Part shown: positions 19,384 through 29,071 of the stretch, piece by piece
Position numbering within the stretch: the stretch's first letter is position 1
How the letters are laid out: every line of letters begins with the position of its first letter
From: Coemansia sp. RSA 1804
Taxonomy: Eukaryota; Kickxellomycota; Kickxellomycetes; Kickxellales; Kickxellaceae
DNA: 64,000 nucleotides
NCBI GenBank assembly: GCA_027578815.1
Contig: JANBTH010000013.1
Coordinates: forward strand, 1 to 64,000
Direction of reading: 5' to 3'
Program-made: the position numbers and the translations under genes
The notes under the pieces: model-generated
What the model was told of the DNA's origin: nothing
Databases searched by the model: none
Seen by the model: only the letters and a program-made list of their open reading frames with translations

Positions 19384-20586
19384 ATGCCAACATTCCTGGT
19401 GTTTGGATGCGCCAACTTTTACGGAAGAGCGCTGATCCAGCACCTATGCGACAGACGCGATGAGGCGCCAGACGGAGCAGGCTGGACAATCCGCGGTGTT
19501 GACAAGGTGCTGCCTCGTCTTGCGTCGTTTCCCGAGGCCACGCTCAAGCTGTATGACTCGTTTGACTTTCGAATGGGCAACCTGCGCAGCGCAGAGTTTC
19601 TGGAGCAGGCGTTTGCGCCGGAAAAAAGCAGCAGTGGCACATGGGACTATGTGTTTGACTTTGCGCCAGAGTGCAAGTTTGGCCAGGCAGACCAGGTATA
19701 CGAGCAGGATGTGTTCCAGACTGCAGTGCGGATTGCACAGCTTGCGCTGCGGCAAAAGGCCAAGGCGCTGGTGCGGCTGTCAACTGCGCACATCTTTTCC
19801 AGCGAGAGCGTTAGCAGCAACAACAGTGCTAACACTGATGCGAACAGGCGTCACGCCGAGGACGATGCGCTGGAGGCGCCCAATGCGCTGGTGCGCTGGC
19901 ATGTGCGCGCCGAGGAAGAGCTGCGTGCGATTGCGGTGGCAGGGCTAGCAACGGTGATTCTGCGGCCGGCGCTCTGCTATGGGCCTGGCGACCGGCAGAA
20001 CGTTGTGCCGATGCTGATATCGGCGCAGCTGAGTCGTGCGGCCGGCGAGAAGATGCCAGTTCTCTGGGACAAGACGCTGCGTGTGAATACCGTGCATGTT
20101 GCCGATGTTGCGCACGCAGCAGTTGCCACAGCGCTGTGGTGGTCTGGAGCGCACACTCCGCAGACACCAGTGGCAGTCTTCAATCTTTCAGACCCCGGAG
20201 ACACAACCAACGCAAAGCTCGCAGCTGCCGTTGGCCGCCTCTTTGATGTCGAGCCCAGCTTCCACAACTCTGCATTCAACTTTATTGCCAAGAAGCTGAA
20301 GACCGCTGAGCTTGCCGAGGAAGTCAATGAGTCGCTGCTTGGCCCATGGATGGATCTACTTGCGCGCCACGGAGCAGAGAACTCGCCTCTTTCGCCGTAT
20401 CTTGACCAGGAGCATCCGTACTGCCGGCTGGAGCACTGGCCGCTGGGCGTTGACGGCTCGAAGATTACAACCACTCCGGGTCTGGACTTTGCATATTCCT
20501 ATGCGAGTGTGTCTGCCGAGGCATTGCGGCCCATCGTTGAGGAGTTTCAGTTGCTCGGGCTGTGGCCTAACATTCCTCTACCGTGA
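19384..20586 (+). CDS. NAD-dependent epimerase/dehydratase-like protein
   Basis: The 400-aa product has the extended-SDR layout. A Gly-rich nucleotide site opens the protein, TFLVFGCANFYGRALIQHL. A Ser/Thr strand follows (LVRLSTAHIF) and then VILRPALCYGPGDR, the usual RP-x-x-x-YGPG segment. Related proteins act on nucleotide sugars or 3-beta-hydroxysteroids. The catalytic Tyr-x-x-x-Lys pair is not evident where it should lie: the aligned segment reads VRWHVRAEEEL, with Arg at both positions by my alignment. The nucleotide site has Asn in place of one Gly. The protein may bind NAD(P) without standard catalysis. Single uninterrupted frame; the start ATG gives a strand right at the N-terminus as expected. 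Confidence 0.75.
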   Translation: MPTFLVFGCANFYGRALIQHLCDRRDEAPDGAGWTIRGVDKVLPRLASFPEATLKLYDSFDFRMGNLRSAEFLEQAFAPEKSSSGTWDYVFDFAPECKFGQADQVYEQDVFQTAVRIAQLALRQKAKALVRLSTAHIFSSESVSSNNSANTDANRRHAEDDALEAPNALVRWHVRAEEELRAIAVAGLATVILRPALCYGPGDRQNVVPMLISAQLSRAAGEKMPVLWDKTLRVNTVHVADVAHAAVATALWWSGAHTPQTPVAVFNLSDPGDTTNAKLAAAVGRLFDVEPSFHNSAFNFIAKKLKTAELAEEVNESLLGPWMDLLARHGAENSPLSPYLDQEHPYCRLEHWPLGVDGSKITTTPGLDFAYSYASVSAEALRPIVEEFQLLGLWPNIPLP

Positions 20587-21290
20587 AGTACAATTTGCAC
20601 TGATAGGGTCATTCTTAAAAAGCATTAATAGTAGTAATAATCCATAGATAGTCACAAAGTGCAATGAAGAATGAATGAATGAAAGAGAGAAACCAACATA
20701 TAAAGAGTTTGATAGTTGACTGAAGCGGTTTTTACGGCGATGCAGGGGTACAGAAGAAGGTTCAAGCGCCAATGCCCAGCTGGTTGGCTGGTGGCAGAGG
20801 ACCTTGACTATGTGCAGAGCACAACGGACAGCACTAGCAGCCTGTCCAGGCCCTGCCACATAGCCACAAATATTAAGCTCTTTAACCGACCAACTGGTCG
20901 GGTCTGACACTCTCTGCCTACTTTCTGTAGCTGCTACCAGACCCAGGCTGGATGTCAACATCCAGCTATTCCACACCCTTTGGGTGACAGGACAACTGGT
21001 TGGATGATTGAGCCCATGAAGGGCAGTTGGCAGTCACACTATTACATCATGGTTTTTGCAGTTTTTCTGTTTCTTTCTTTGATTATTTAGCGTTTCTTCC
21101 AATAAATCTATTTTCTCTCTCAAATGTTGGATATAATGCATGAAGGACAGAGGCAACAGGATATGATTTCAGAATAATCCCGCGCAAGTTCACACGGAGA
21201 TATCACAGGAAATATGTCAGCAAGTAGAAGAGATGAAGTGCTATAAAAAGAAGAAAAGGAAACAACAAAGTAGAATGTTTGTTTTCTTTA
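20587..21290. other. Intergenic region with a GC-richer, hairpin-bearing segment
   Basis: From about 20745 to 21045 the sequence is clearly richer in G and C than the AT-rich DNA around it. It contains two neat hairpins, CCGACCA-AC-TGGTCGG near 20887-20903 and CTGGATGT-CA-ACATCCAG near 20948-20965. A tRNA-like box A (GCCCAGCTGGTTGGCTGG) is present but no fitting box B, so I do not call a tRNA. A short retroelement or structural RNA is possible, but no family is recognised. Confidence 0.4.
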
Positions 21291-21547
21291 GAATAAATGA
21301 CATCTTATAGCATTTATTAAGTAATTTCCGACAACGTGAACCCGTTGTTTAGGGCATTTTTGAAACAGATATGCATCTACATTCAATTTTCTAGCTAAAT
21401 CCGGATTAATGAACGCATAATGACAACATAAAATCCGTTTCTATTGTGTTGGTTGTGCAAAAAGAGTTTATTACTTGCAATTATACTTATTCATTCTAAA
21501 AAGTATGAAAACTATCCCTCTCATCTTTTCAATAAATATTTTGTTTA

Positions 21548-21558
21548 CATATAAAAAA
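21548..21558 (+). promoter_or_regulatory. TATA box of zinc-ribbon unit 1
   Basis: acatataaaaa, about 118 bp before the ATG at 21667. It aligns with the TATA boxes of the other two units. Confidence 0.65.
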
Positions 21559-21666
21559 GCCTTTTCTTCTGTCTTTCATTAAAACAATTAAATCATTATC
21601 CATTGCATCCACTCCAATTTAAATACCACAAGATTTGATAAATTGCAAAGCTAGATTGCCGTTAAC

Positions 21667-21798
21667 ATGACAGGAGAAGTTGAAAAGAAAAAGTACACTT
21701 GCTTTAATAACGACTATAATGTGACATGCACTAATGATAATAAACCCAAACAATGCCCAAAATGTGGAGGTCGTGCATTTAGCGTTTACTCATCCTAA
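21667..21798 (+). CDS. Rpb12-like zinc-ribbon mini-protein, unit 1 (degraded first knuckle)
   Basis: The 43-aa frame reads MTGEVEKKKYTC at the start and KQCPKCGGRAFSVYSS at the end. The second knuckle CPKCGGR matches the Rpb12/ABC10-alpha pattern, C-x2-C-G-x-R. In the first knuckle the second Cys of C-x2-C is replaced by Asn (CFNN), though an extra Cys follows nine residues after the first. Zinc binding at the first site is therefore uncertain and the gene may be decaying. The start is supported by the shared position of ATG relative to the TATA box in all three units. It is far below usual gene-calling size. Function is unknown; resemblance to an RNA polymerase subunit is from the motif only. 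Confidence 0.6.
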   Translation: MTGEVEKKKYTCFNNDYNVTCTNDNKPKQCPKCGGRAFSVYSS

Positions 21799-22746
21799 GG
21801 AAAGTAAGAATGTAGTAGATGCCATGCTATATTTCATACAAGCAATTGGTTTTGTTTAATGGCTAAGCCACCTAAAACTTTTTAAATGCCATACTACACA
21901 GATATGTTAACACAAGCACTGTGAACAAACTAGCTCTACCGCTATTGTGATTTAGTGCATAGTACAGCATTGTCTTTTTTATGTTCTATTTAATTGTTTA
22001 GAGTGTGAAAATAAAGGTAACTACTTGGAAATTAACATGCAAAAAATTATTATCCAGCAACAAAATTACTAGTGACAAACATGTGCACCACTATGCATGC
22101 CATTGACTATATGTTTTAAGAGTAAGCAGCACATTAACAGGGTCAGTATATTACAAAAATCAAGTAGCAATAATCAATTAGCTCCTCTAATAAAAACTTT
22201 GTAAAGAAAATTAAATAAAAAGTAAAATGCTTATTTGAATTTGTTGCTCAGAGCAAGGAATAAGTGTCTGATACTAGCATCCAATATCAATTAACCATCT
22301 ATGTCATATTAATAATTTTGAAAGCTTTTGGCAATAATAAATGCTTAACATGTAAAAGCAACAACTTGTTCTGAATAGTTGTTTTCTTAGGGTTTTTTGT
22401 AGCTAATAACATACCTTTTTATTATATTTGATACCCTATTTAAAACCCATGTGAAACGTACTTTCACTTTTTACGTTCTTTGCTAGAAATGAATATATAG
22501 CTTAATTGCTGGTAAAGTCATGTACAACATTATATTACATTGAGTGTATTTTCTGTTACAAATTAAATAATGGATATGAACCTGTATCTAATTATTGGCT
22601 AAATTTGGTTTAATGAACTCCAGATGGCCATTTGGAAATTCGTTATTATTATGCCATTTATGCAAAAAACATTACTTGCATCAATTAATGTTAATTACAA
22701 TAAATGTGAAAACCAACCCCGGTATCATTGCAATACATATTGCACC

Positions 22747-22757
22747 CACATATAAAA
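22747..22757 (+). promoter_or_regulatory. TATA box of zinc-ribbon unit 2
   Basis: cacatataaaag with a following aaaagctttttg, about 123 bp before the ATG at 22873. The same string occurs in unit 3. Confidence 0.7.
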
Positions 22758-22872
22758 GAAAAGCTTTTTGTTTAGTCTTTTGTTGGAAGTTAGAAAACAT
22801 TATCCATTGTCTCCAATTACATTGCCAATACCACAACATCTGATAATCAAGTACTGCTAAATTGCCTTTACC

Positions 22873-22998
22873 ATGTCAACTGAAACCTCGCAAATGAATA
22901 ACTATACATGCAAAGAATGTGGCCTTGTTGTATATGATGTTTATACAAAACCATTTATGTGCAGAAAATGTAACGGCACCAAATTTACTAAATCTTAA
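22873..22998 (+). CDS. Rpb12-like zinc-ribbon mini-protein, unit 2
   Basis: The 41-aa frame is MSTETSQMNN, then YTCKECGLVVYDVYTKPF, then MCRKCNGTKFTKS. It has two C-x2-C knuckles separated by exactly 13 residues. This is the same spacing as in the RNA polymerase subunit Rpb12 (ABC10-alpha), which also has Tyr two residues before the first Cys and Pro three residues before the third. What is missing is the Rpb12 C-terminal G-x-R and basic tail, so it is shorter than true Rpb12 (about 60-70 aa) and unlikely to replace it. 25 of 41 residues agree with unit 3, and all four Cys are kept, which suggests selection. Possible roles: a competitor or modifier of RNA polymerase, or another small zinc-ribbon function. 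Both are inference. Confidence 0.7.
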   Translation: MSTETSQMNNYTCKECGLVVYDVYTKPFMCRKCNGTKFTKS

Positions 22999-23971
22999 AC
23001 TATATAGAGAATAAGGATATGGTAAATAAAATACCATTCTTTATACAAGTAGTTAATATAGACTAATAGCAAAGCCTTTTAAACCAATTGATATGCCGTA
23101 TTACACAGATGTGTTAACACAAGCACTGTAAACAAACTAGCTTTATTGTTATTATGATTCAGTGCATAGTGCGGCATTGTCATTTGATTTCTGTTTTTTC
23201 ACTTTTTCTATTCAATTGTATAAAATGCGAAAATAGAAATAAAAGGTAGCTACTTGGTATTTGACATGTAATATTTTATTTTCTAGCAGTAGAAACATTA
23301 GTGCCAGACATATATATTACTGTTAATGCTAATGTACTTATTTGTTAGAATTAAGTAACACATTAACAGGGTTTGTTTTTTTTATAAAATCAAGTAGGAA
23401 TAGTTGATTAATTTTTTCTTTAACAAATTTTTTAAAAAAATAAAAGAAAAAGCTCCAAGCTTATTTGTATATGTTACTTAGAGAAAGAAATAAGTATTTG
23501 GCATTAGCGTCAAATTATTCAGCAATTAAAGATATATTAATAATTTAGCAAGGCATTGGAAACAATGGATGCTTAACGTGTAAAAGCAACGGCTTGTCGT
23601 GATTAATACTTTACATAGGTTTTTTGTAGCAAACATTATACACTTTTTATTATATTTTAAATTTTATGTGAAACATACTCTCACCTTTTACATTCTTATC
23701 TGCAAATAAAGAATTTATAGCTTAATTGCTAGTAAAGTCATACTCAACATTATATTACATTGTGAATATTCTTTGTTAGAAATTAGATATTAAACATGAA
23801 CATGTATCTAATTATCAACTAAACTTAGTTTAATGAACTTCAGGTGACCATTTGGAAATTTGTTATTATCATATTGGTTATACAAAAAGCAAATATCACT
23901 AGCAACAATTAATATTTATTTCAATAAATATGAAAACCATTTCTCATATTTTTGCAATACTTATTGCTTCC

Positions 23972-23984
23972 GCATATAAAAGAA
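23972..23984 (+). promoter_or_regulatory. TATA box of zinc-ribbon unit 3
   Basis: gcatataaaagaa followed by aagctttttg, about 122 bp before the ATG at 24097. It is nearly identical to the box of unit 2. Confidence 0.7.
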
Positions 23985-24096
23985 AAGCTTTTTGTCCAGT
24001 TTTTCATTGAAAATTTTGTAAACAATACCTATCATCTCCAATCTCATTACCAATACCACAATATCTGATAATTAGTACTGTTAAATTACCATTACC

Positions 24097-24222
24097 ATGT
24101 CTACAAAACTTGACCAAAGGAATGACTATACATGCAAAGGATGCGGCCTAGCCGTACGCAATGTTATTATACACCCAATTATGTGCAAGAATTGTAATGG
24201 CACAGAGTTTACCAAATCTTAA
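24097..24222 (+). CDS. Rpb12-like zinc-ribbon mini-protein, unit 3
   Basis: The 41-aa frame is MSTKLDQRND, then YTCKGCGLAVRNVIIHPI, then MCKNCNGTEFTKS. Both C-x2-C knuckles and the 13-residue spacing are intact, and the length equals unit 2. Differences from unit 2 concentrate in the N-terminus and the loop between knuckles, while YTCK, CGL, the P-x-M-C strand, CNGT and FTKS are retained. The leader from TATA to ATG is also well conserved. The ATG context is taccATG in units 2 and 3. The surrounding DNA is AT-rich, unlike the GC-rich core genes. Product function is unknown. Confidence 0.7.
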   Translation: MSTKLDQRNDYTCKGCGLAVRNVIIHPIMCKNCNGTEFTKS

Positions 24223-24650
24223 ATTATGTAGAGAATAAGAATGTAGTAGACACAATTATTTTTTTATACGAGTAATTGATTTGGATTAATGGCTAAACTG
24301 CTTGCAATTATTAATTTGTCGTATTACACAGATATGATAACATATACATTAAAAATTAGATTAAATATGCTGCCATTGTGTTTTAGCGGGTAGTGTAGCA
24401 TTGCTTTTATTATTATTTTTGTTTCTTTTCACTCTTTCTATTAAAGTGCTTAGAATGTAATAATAAAATAAAAACTTTTTGGAGATTTTTTATGTAAAAT
24501 ATTATTCTCTAGCAATAGAAACACTAGTGACAAAAATGCGCATCACTATGTATGCTAATACGTATATGCGTTAGAATTAAGTAGCACATGAATAGGATCG
24601 ATTTGTTACAAAAATCAGTTAGCAATAATCGGCTAGCTCCTCCTCTGATC

Positions 24651-24927
24651 AAGTTTTAAAGAAAATTTAATAAAAAGTAAGAAACCCCATTTTGCTTGAT
24701 GTATTGATGGCTTGACTTTATCGTTTAATTATATTTCATATTGTGTTTTTTATTGAAATGAATGCAAAAGAAAATGTGGGAAGTAAAAGAAGAGAAATGG
24801 ATAAATTGTGACTGCAGCTTAGTATTGCCTCTGACTGCTTTTTTCCTAGAAAAACACGTTTGTCCTTCCCATTTTTCTTCTTTTTCTGGACTAGATGCAA
24901 TAGATACCTGCCTGCCTGGATGCCCGC
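24651..24927. other. AT-rich spacer after the tandem units
   Basis: Similarity to the units fades after about 24650. No gene seen before the stop of the minus-strand UPF0643-like gene. Confidence 0.45.
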
Positions 24928-25644
24928 TTACCAGGATGAGATCTTAAAGGTGCTATTTACAGGGTCCCACTGGATCCTGCATCTGTCTACAGTGTAATGT
25001 ACATAGGAGCCAGCCGAAAGCTGCGCTGCCTCACGGTGATGGGGAAGAGTGTTGACAGACCGAGCAATATCGCGGTCGGTCCACACGCACGAGGCGAGGC
25101 AGTTGTTGTCCTGATCCAAATCAGTGTACCAGTACATCAGCAGCGACTTGTTCGTGGCGTAGTATGCCTCCTCGTACGCATTCTTGTCAGCGTCGAAAAG
25201 ATCAACGTTGTCGCAGTCCTTGCGACGCTGGGACCTGAATGCAACGGCAAACCAATCCAGCGGTTCCTCGGGCGTCTTCAGTTCGCGTGGTGGAAGGTGG
25301 TTGAATTTGATGAGCTGTTTTTTGTACTCGGCTGCTATCTCGTCCCAGTTAAAGCTTTCTCCATAGTCGGCTGTTCTGTAGTCGTCGCGCACAGCCTGGA
25401 ATAGCTTGAGCGCCTCGCGCATGCTTTCGTCCTCGCGTGTCAGAGTGTATACAGGACGCCCTTGCTCGCGTGCCAGCTGCTCGCGCTTCAGTCTGTCAGC
25501 TTCATGGTCGGTGTGGAAGGGGCAGCACGATGACGGGCCCTCCTCCTGGTTGTTGTTGCCATTTTTGCTGGAGCCTGTTGGAATGACAAATTCTCCGGAT
25601 TCGTCAATGTTTGGATATCTCCCTGAAATACGAACGCCTGGCAT
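24928..25644 (-). CDS. Uncharacterised protein, UPF0643-like
   Basis: The 238-aa product has a variable N-terminal third (Asn/Gly-rich with a CCPFH motif) and a well-ordered remainder. The C-terminal segments CLASCVWTDRDIARSVNTL and YVHYTVDRCRIQWDP resemble the UPF0643 family of fungal proteins, in which a short W-x-D and a terminal R-x-x-I-x-W motif recur. No catalytic residues or membrane segments are evident, and no function is established for that family. The protein is probably cytosolic, since it has no signal peptide. The family assignment is from motif memory. The gene is GC-normal and marks the return from the AT-rich compartment to core-type DNA. Confidence 0.6.
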   Translation of the reverse strand: MPGVRISGRYPNIDESGEFVIPTGSSKNGNNNQEEGPSSCCPFHTDHEADRLKREQLAREQGRPVYTLTREDESMREALKLFQAVRDDYRTADYGESFNWDEIAAEYKKQLIKFNHLPPRELKTPEEPLDWFAVAFRSQRRKDCDNVDLFDADKNAYEEAYYATNKSLLMYWYTDLDQDNNCLASCVWTDRDIARSVNTLPHHREAAQLSAGSYVHYTVDRCRIQWDPVNSTFKISSW

Positions 25645-26616
25645 TTTTATTATTCAGTTTAAAAAAAGTAAAGTTGAAACAGAAGAAATGTTAAAGAACA
25701 GAAAAATGCTGATGCAAAAAAAGTACTAGAAGCTAGAAAATGTTACAGAATAAAACACGAAATAAAACTTAATCCGTTCTTTCTTTCTTTTATATTCCGA
25801 GACTAGAGAATTTTTTTCTTCCTTAATAGGGAAATTTTAGGTTTCTTTTCCTTTATTTCTTTTGGAAATTTATCCTTCTTTGTACTAGCAAAAAAAGTGG
25901 ACAGTTGGATATCAGCGTGATGTGGAAAGAAAGGCGGCGGTAGAAAGGCGGAAAGACGGGGCATTTTCCCATCTTGTCTTTATCTTTCGATTACTTACAG
26001 TGTGTGTGTATAGTCACTATTTTGGATGTTTAAATTGCGACATCCGTATCCAATGATGGCTCATATGTTCTCAACTTCTGAATTCCCTTTTTCCATTTCC
26101 CTTTTTCTTTCCCCCACCCATTAAGCAATCATCCAATCGATCAGTCAATCCAGCAGGCAAGCAATCTTGGCGCCTCTTCCCCAATCACATAAAAAAGTCC
26201 CAGAATTTCGTGATAGGCGATGATTTAATCCGTGAGTAGATTATAATTTGAAGTTAGGCTGTTAATTTATTAGATTGCCATTTTCATTTGCTGTGTTGTG
26301 CATGGCGTCAGCATCAAATGCAAGCACTGAAAAGAGAGAGTGGATGCGAAAAGCAGCAGCCCAGCCACACTGATAAAGAAAATTGACGCCTTGCCTTTTT
26401 CTTCTTCCTTTTCTTAATTCTTTTTATTAAATTTCCATAACCCGCTTTTTCCGTATTTCTGAATTCTTTTATTATCGACTGCTGACTTGTACTGACTACA
26501 ACTACTACTGTCTAGCTGACTGAGAACCTGGCTGACTGCACCATCCCATTCTTTATTTCTTTATTCCGCAGAAAGCGAACAGAAGGAATTATCATTCAGT
26601 AATCGTCTTGGCAATA
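25645..26616. promoter_or_regulatory. Divergent promoter region with pyrimidine tracts
   Basis: 970 bp between the UPF0643-like start and the ubiquilin start, so it should serve both. Several C/T-rich tracts occur, for example 26082-26118 and 26397-26425, typical of fungal leaders. No gene seen. Confidence 0.5.
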
Positions 26617-27678
26617 ATGATAAACATTACAATCAAGTGCTCCAGCGACAAAAAGGTCAAATTAGAAGTAGATGAGGCAACAACAATCTTGGAATTGAAA
26701 GAGAAGATATCCAACGAGCTAGAGGACACGCCCCCAAGCAGCCAGCGGCTGATTTACGCAGGTAAGATTCTCAAAGATGCCGAAACGATTGCTGACCATA
26801 AGGTTGCGGATGGAAACACTATTCATATGGTGAAGAGCGGGCCAAAGAAGCCAGCTGGGGCAGCACCGGCGGCGTCTGCGGCTGGGAGTGCTATCCGTGA
26901 CGACAGCGTGGTTAGTTCTGGCCAGCAGGAAGCGGCAGGAGGAGCTGCGTCACAACAGCAGCAGCAGCAACAGCCATCGCCGTTTGCAGCTGGCGGGATG
27001 GCGGACCCGTGGAGCGGAATGGGAGGCGGCATGGATGGGATGGGCGACATGGCATCGATGCTTGGGATGGGTGGAATGGGCGGAGGAATGGGCGGAGGAA
27101 TGGGCGATATGCCACAGATGTCGCCCGAGATGCTGGAGCAAATGTACTCCAACCCAATGGTGCAACAGATGATGCAGCAGGTCATGTCGAATCCAGAGCT
27201 ATTGCGCTCGATGATTGATAGCAATCCGATGCTCCAACAGCGTATGACGCCGCAGATGCGCGAGATGCTGGGAAACCCCGAGTTCCTCCGCATGGCAACT
27301 AATCCGGAGATGATGCGTGCGGCGGCGCAAATGCAGTCGGCAATGAACCAGATGCGGCAGCAGCAACAAAGCCAGGGCCAGGGCTCGTCTCCACAGCAGC
27401 AGCAGCAGTCACCGCAGTCTAATCCGCTGGCTGCTCTTTTCGGTAGCGGTGGGTTTGGCGCAGGAGGAATGATGCCACCGATGCCAACGTCAACGGATAG
27501 CACTACCGCTTCTTCTGGCGCTAACCAGCAGCCGGCTGAGGAGCGCTACCAGCAGCAGCTCCAGCAGCTGGCCGATATGGGGTTCCGGAATGTCAGCCAG
27601 AACATCCGTGCGCTGACGCTGACTGGTGGTGATGTCCAGGCAGCCATTGAATACCTGCTCACCAACCCTGGATACTGA
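26617..27678 (+). CDS. DSK2: Ubiquilin (Dsk2-type ubiquitin receptor)
   Basis: The 353-aa protein is a ubiquitin shuttle factor that delivers polyubiquitinated clients to the proteasome. An N-terminal ubiquitin-like domain (residues 1-70, MINITIKCSSDKKVKLEVDE) binds the proteasome. A Gly/Met-rich linker (about 125-160) precedes a STI1-type chaperone region with repeated NPEL/NPEM motifs. A C-terminal UBA domain has the MGF motif (ADMGFRNVSQNIRAL) and ends AIEYLLTNPGY. Length agrees with yeast Dsk2 (373 aa). The frame is open a few codons upstream from a TTG, but the first ATG at 26617 aligns with ubiquitin's own start, so I use it. Gln runs interrupt the linkers. Intronless. Confidence 0.95.
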   Translation: MINITIKCSSDKKVKLEVDEATTILELKEKISNELEDTPPSSQRLIYAGKILKDAETIADHKVADGNTIHMVKSGPKKPAGAAPAASAAGSAIRDDSVVSSGQQEAAGGAASQQQQQQQPSPFAAGGMADPWSGMGGGMDGMGDMASMLGMGGMGGGMGGGMGDMPQMSPEMLEQMYSNPMVQQMMQQVMSNPELLRSMIDSNPMLQQRMTPQMREMLGNPEFLRMATNPEMMRAAAQMQSAMNQMRQQQQSQGQGSSPQQQQQSPQSNPLAALFGSGGFGAGGMMPPMPTSTDSTTASSGANQQPAEERYQQQLQQLADMGFRNVSQNIRALTLTGGDVQAAIEYLLTNPGY

Positions 27679-27979
27679 TTCAATTGATCTGATGCTCCGG
27701 ATGCTCTGGAGTGTGGAATAGGCGGGGCTTTTCTAGCTAGTAATCTATTTTTCCTTCTTCCTCTTTCTGCTTTTTAATATTTCTGGTGTTTACAGTAGCG
27801 CATTCCGCCACGTGACAGGCCATGTGAGAGAGCAATCAAACCAGAAGACCCAAGGGCACGGGAAAGCGCTGTTTCACACGCACAAATGGGACGCATTCTA
27901 GCCCAACTCTTCCTTTTGCTCTCTCTTTCTTTCTGCTTCATGCACCTTGTTATAACTTATTTATTTATTTATATATCCA
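27679..27979. other. Short intergenic region
   Basis: 301 bp between ubiquilin and the lipase gene, with pyrimidine tracts at 27744-27776 and 27909-27940. No gene seen. Confidence 0.5.
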
Positions 27980-28942
27980 ATGCAAACACGAGTAATACGA
28001 CTAATGTTGCTGCTGCTGCTGCTGCTGGTGCCGGCTTGGGGCACCACCACTAACATTCTCGACGACATTGAGCACATCGGACTGTACGCAGCAGCAACAT
28101 ACCAACGGTTCGAAGACTGGGCCAACACTCGGGCATGCAGCGTCTGCCAGCACAGCGACATCCGCAACACCGAGATTAACGCAACGTGGTCTACAGCGAT
28201 ACCGGCAGCCAGTCGTGGGTTTGTTGGCATTGACCACAACCGTCGCCACGTAGTGATTGCCTTCCGTGGAACAACACACGTGATGGATGTGCTGGCTGAT
28301 GCGCAGATTGCGGAGGTAAAATGGCCCGATGCAGAGGCGGATGGCAACGAATCCAGGGTGCATGCAGGGTTCCTTGCTGCGTATCTGTCGGCCAGGGACA
28401 CGGTGCTTGGCGCGCTGGATGCAATTGCAGCCGACTCCAATAGTGAATACAGTATTCTGTTTGTTGGCCACTCGCTGGGCGCAGCACAGGCAACATTGGC
28501 CTTTGCCGACTACGCGGAGCACACTAGCAATACTAGCAGTGCTGCTTCTCGGAAGATGCGGCTGATTACCTTTGGATCCCCACGGGTAGGCAACCATGAG
28601 TTTGCGCGGCACGTGGATAGAGCAGCGACTGGAGACGATGTGCATCTGCGCGTGGTTCATGAGGCCGATATGGTGCCGCATCTGCCGAGAACAATTTTAC
28701 CGCGGCTCCACGACTATGCGCATTCTGGGCGCGAAATTTGGGCGAGAGACAGCGAGACTGCGCCTGCCTCAGATTTTGTGCTCTGCAGAAAATTGGAGAA
28801 TGGAGAAGAGGATCCGACGTGCTCTGTATCGGTGGGTCCGCTACGCTGGAACATTGCCGATCATTTTGTGTATCCTGGCATTCGTATTGGCATTCCGCGG
28901 TATCTAGTCCAAAAAGAAGTCAGAGTAGCAGATTGGCTTTGA
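27980..28942 (+). CDS. Secreted lipase, class 3 family
   Basis: The 320-aa product starts with the signal peptide MQTRVIRLMLLLLLLLVPAWG. The fold is that of fungal triacylglycerol lipases such as Rhizomucor lipase: the oxyanion strand VVIAFRGT, the nucleophile elbow FVGHSLGAAQ (Ser about residue 165), the conserved FGSPRVGNHEFA, and the catalytic Asp in VVHEADMVPHLP. A His that could complete the triad lies in HDYAHSGREIW or IADHF near the end. Several cysteines (CSVC, LCRKL, PTCSV) would allow disulfides, consistent with secretion. It probably hydrolyses extracellular glycerides. The start ATG is the only one before the hydrophobic stretch. Intronless. Confidence 0.9.
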   Translation: MQTRVIRLMLLLLLLLVPAWGTTTNILDDIEHIGLYAAATYQRFEDWANTRACSVCQHSDIRNTEINATWSTAIPAASRGFVGIDHNRRHVVIAFRGTTHVMDVLADAQIAEVKWPDAEADGNESRVHAGFLAAYLSARDTVLGALDAIAADSNSEYSILFVGHSLGAAQATLAFADYAEHTSNTSSAASRKMRLITFGSPRVGNHEFARHVDRAATGDDVHLRVVHEADMVPHLPRTILPRLHDYAHSGREIWARDSETAPASDFVLCRKLENGEEDPTCSVSVGPLRWNIADHFVYPGIRIGIPRYLVQKEVRVADWL

Positions 28943-29071
28943 GATGTGCACTTCCTTATTTCTCTCTTACATGTTGGTTATATTCGGATTTATTGTAATA
29001 ACATTTATATATTATTAGAGCTAAGTAATCACTTGTAATCGCCATATATGTCTTCATAGTACTCGATTGCC

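Larger units (their letters stand above)
21300..24650. repeat. Three diverged ~1.2-kb tandem units carrying zinc-ribbon mini-genes
   Basis: The TATA boxes lie at about 21549, 22750 and 23974 and the ATGs at 21667, 22873 and 24097, giving periods of about 1.20 and 1.22 kb. Similarity runs through promoter, leader, coding and downstream parts. A noncoding block after the stop is well kept, for example acacagatatgttaacacaag in unit 1 against acacagatgtgttaacacaag in unit 2. All units are strongly AT-rich. Units 1 and 2 share the most downstream sequence; units 2 and 3 encode the most similar proteins. Boundaries are approximate. Confidence 0.8.

Noticed and set aside
20755..20830. tRNA-like box A (GCCCAGCTGGTTGGCTGG)
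   Set aside because: No box B within 80 bp and no acceptor stem; kept only as part of a structured segment.
26608..26616. Upstream TTG start for ubiquilin
   Set aside because: The ATG at 26617 aligns with the start of the ubiquitin fold; the three extra codons are leader.
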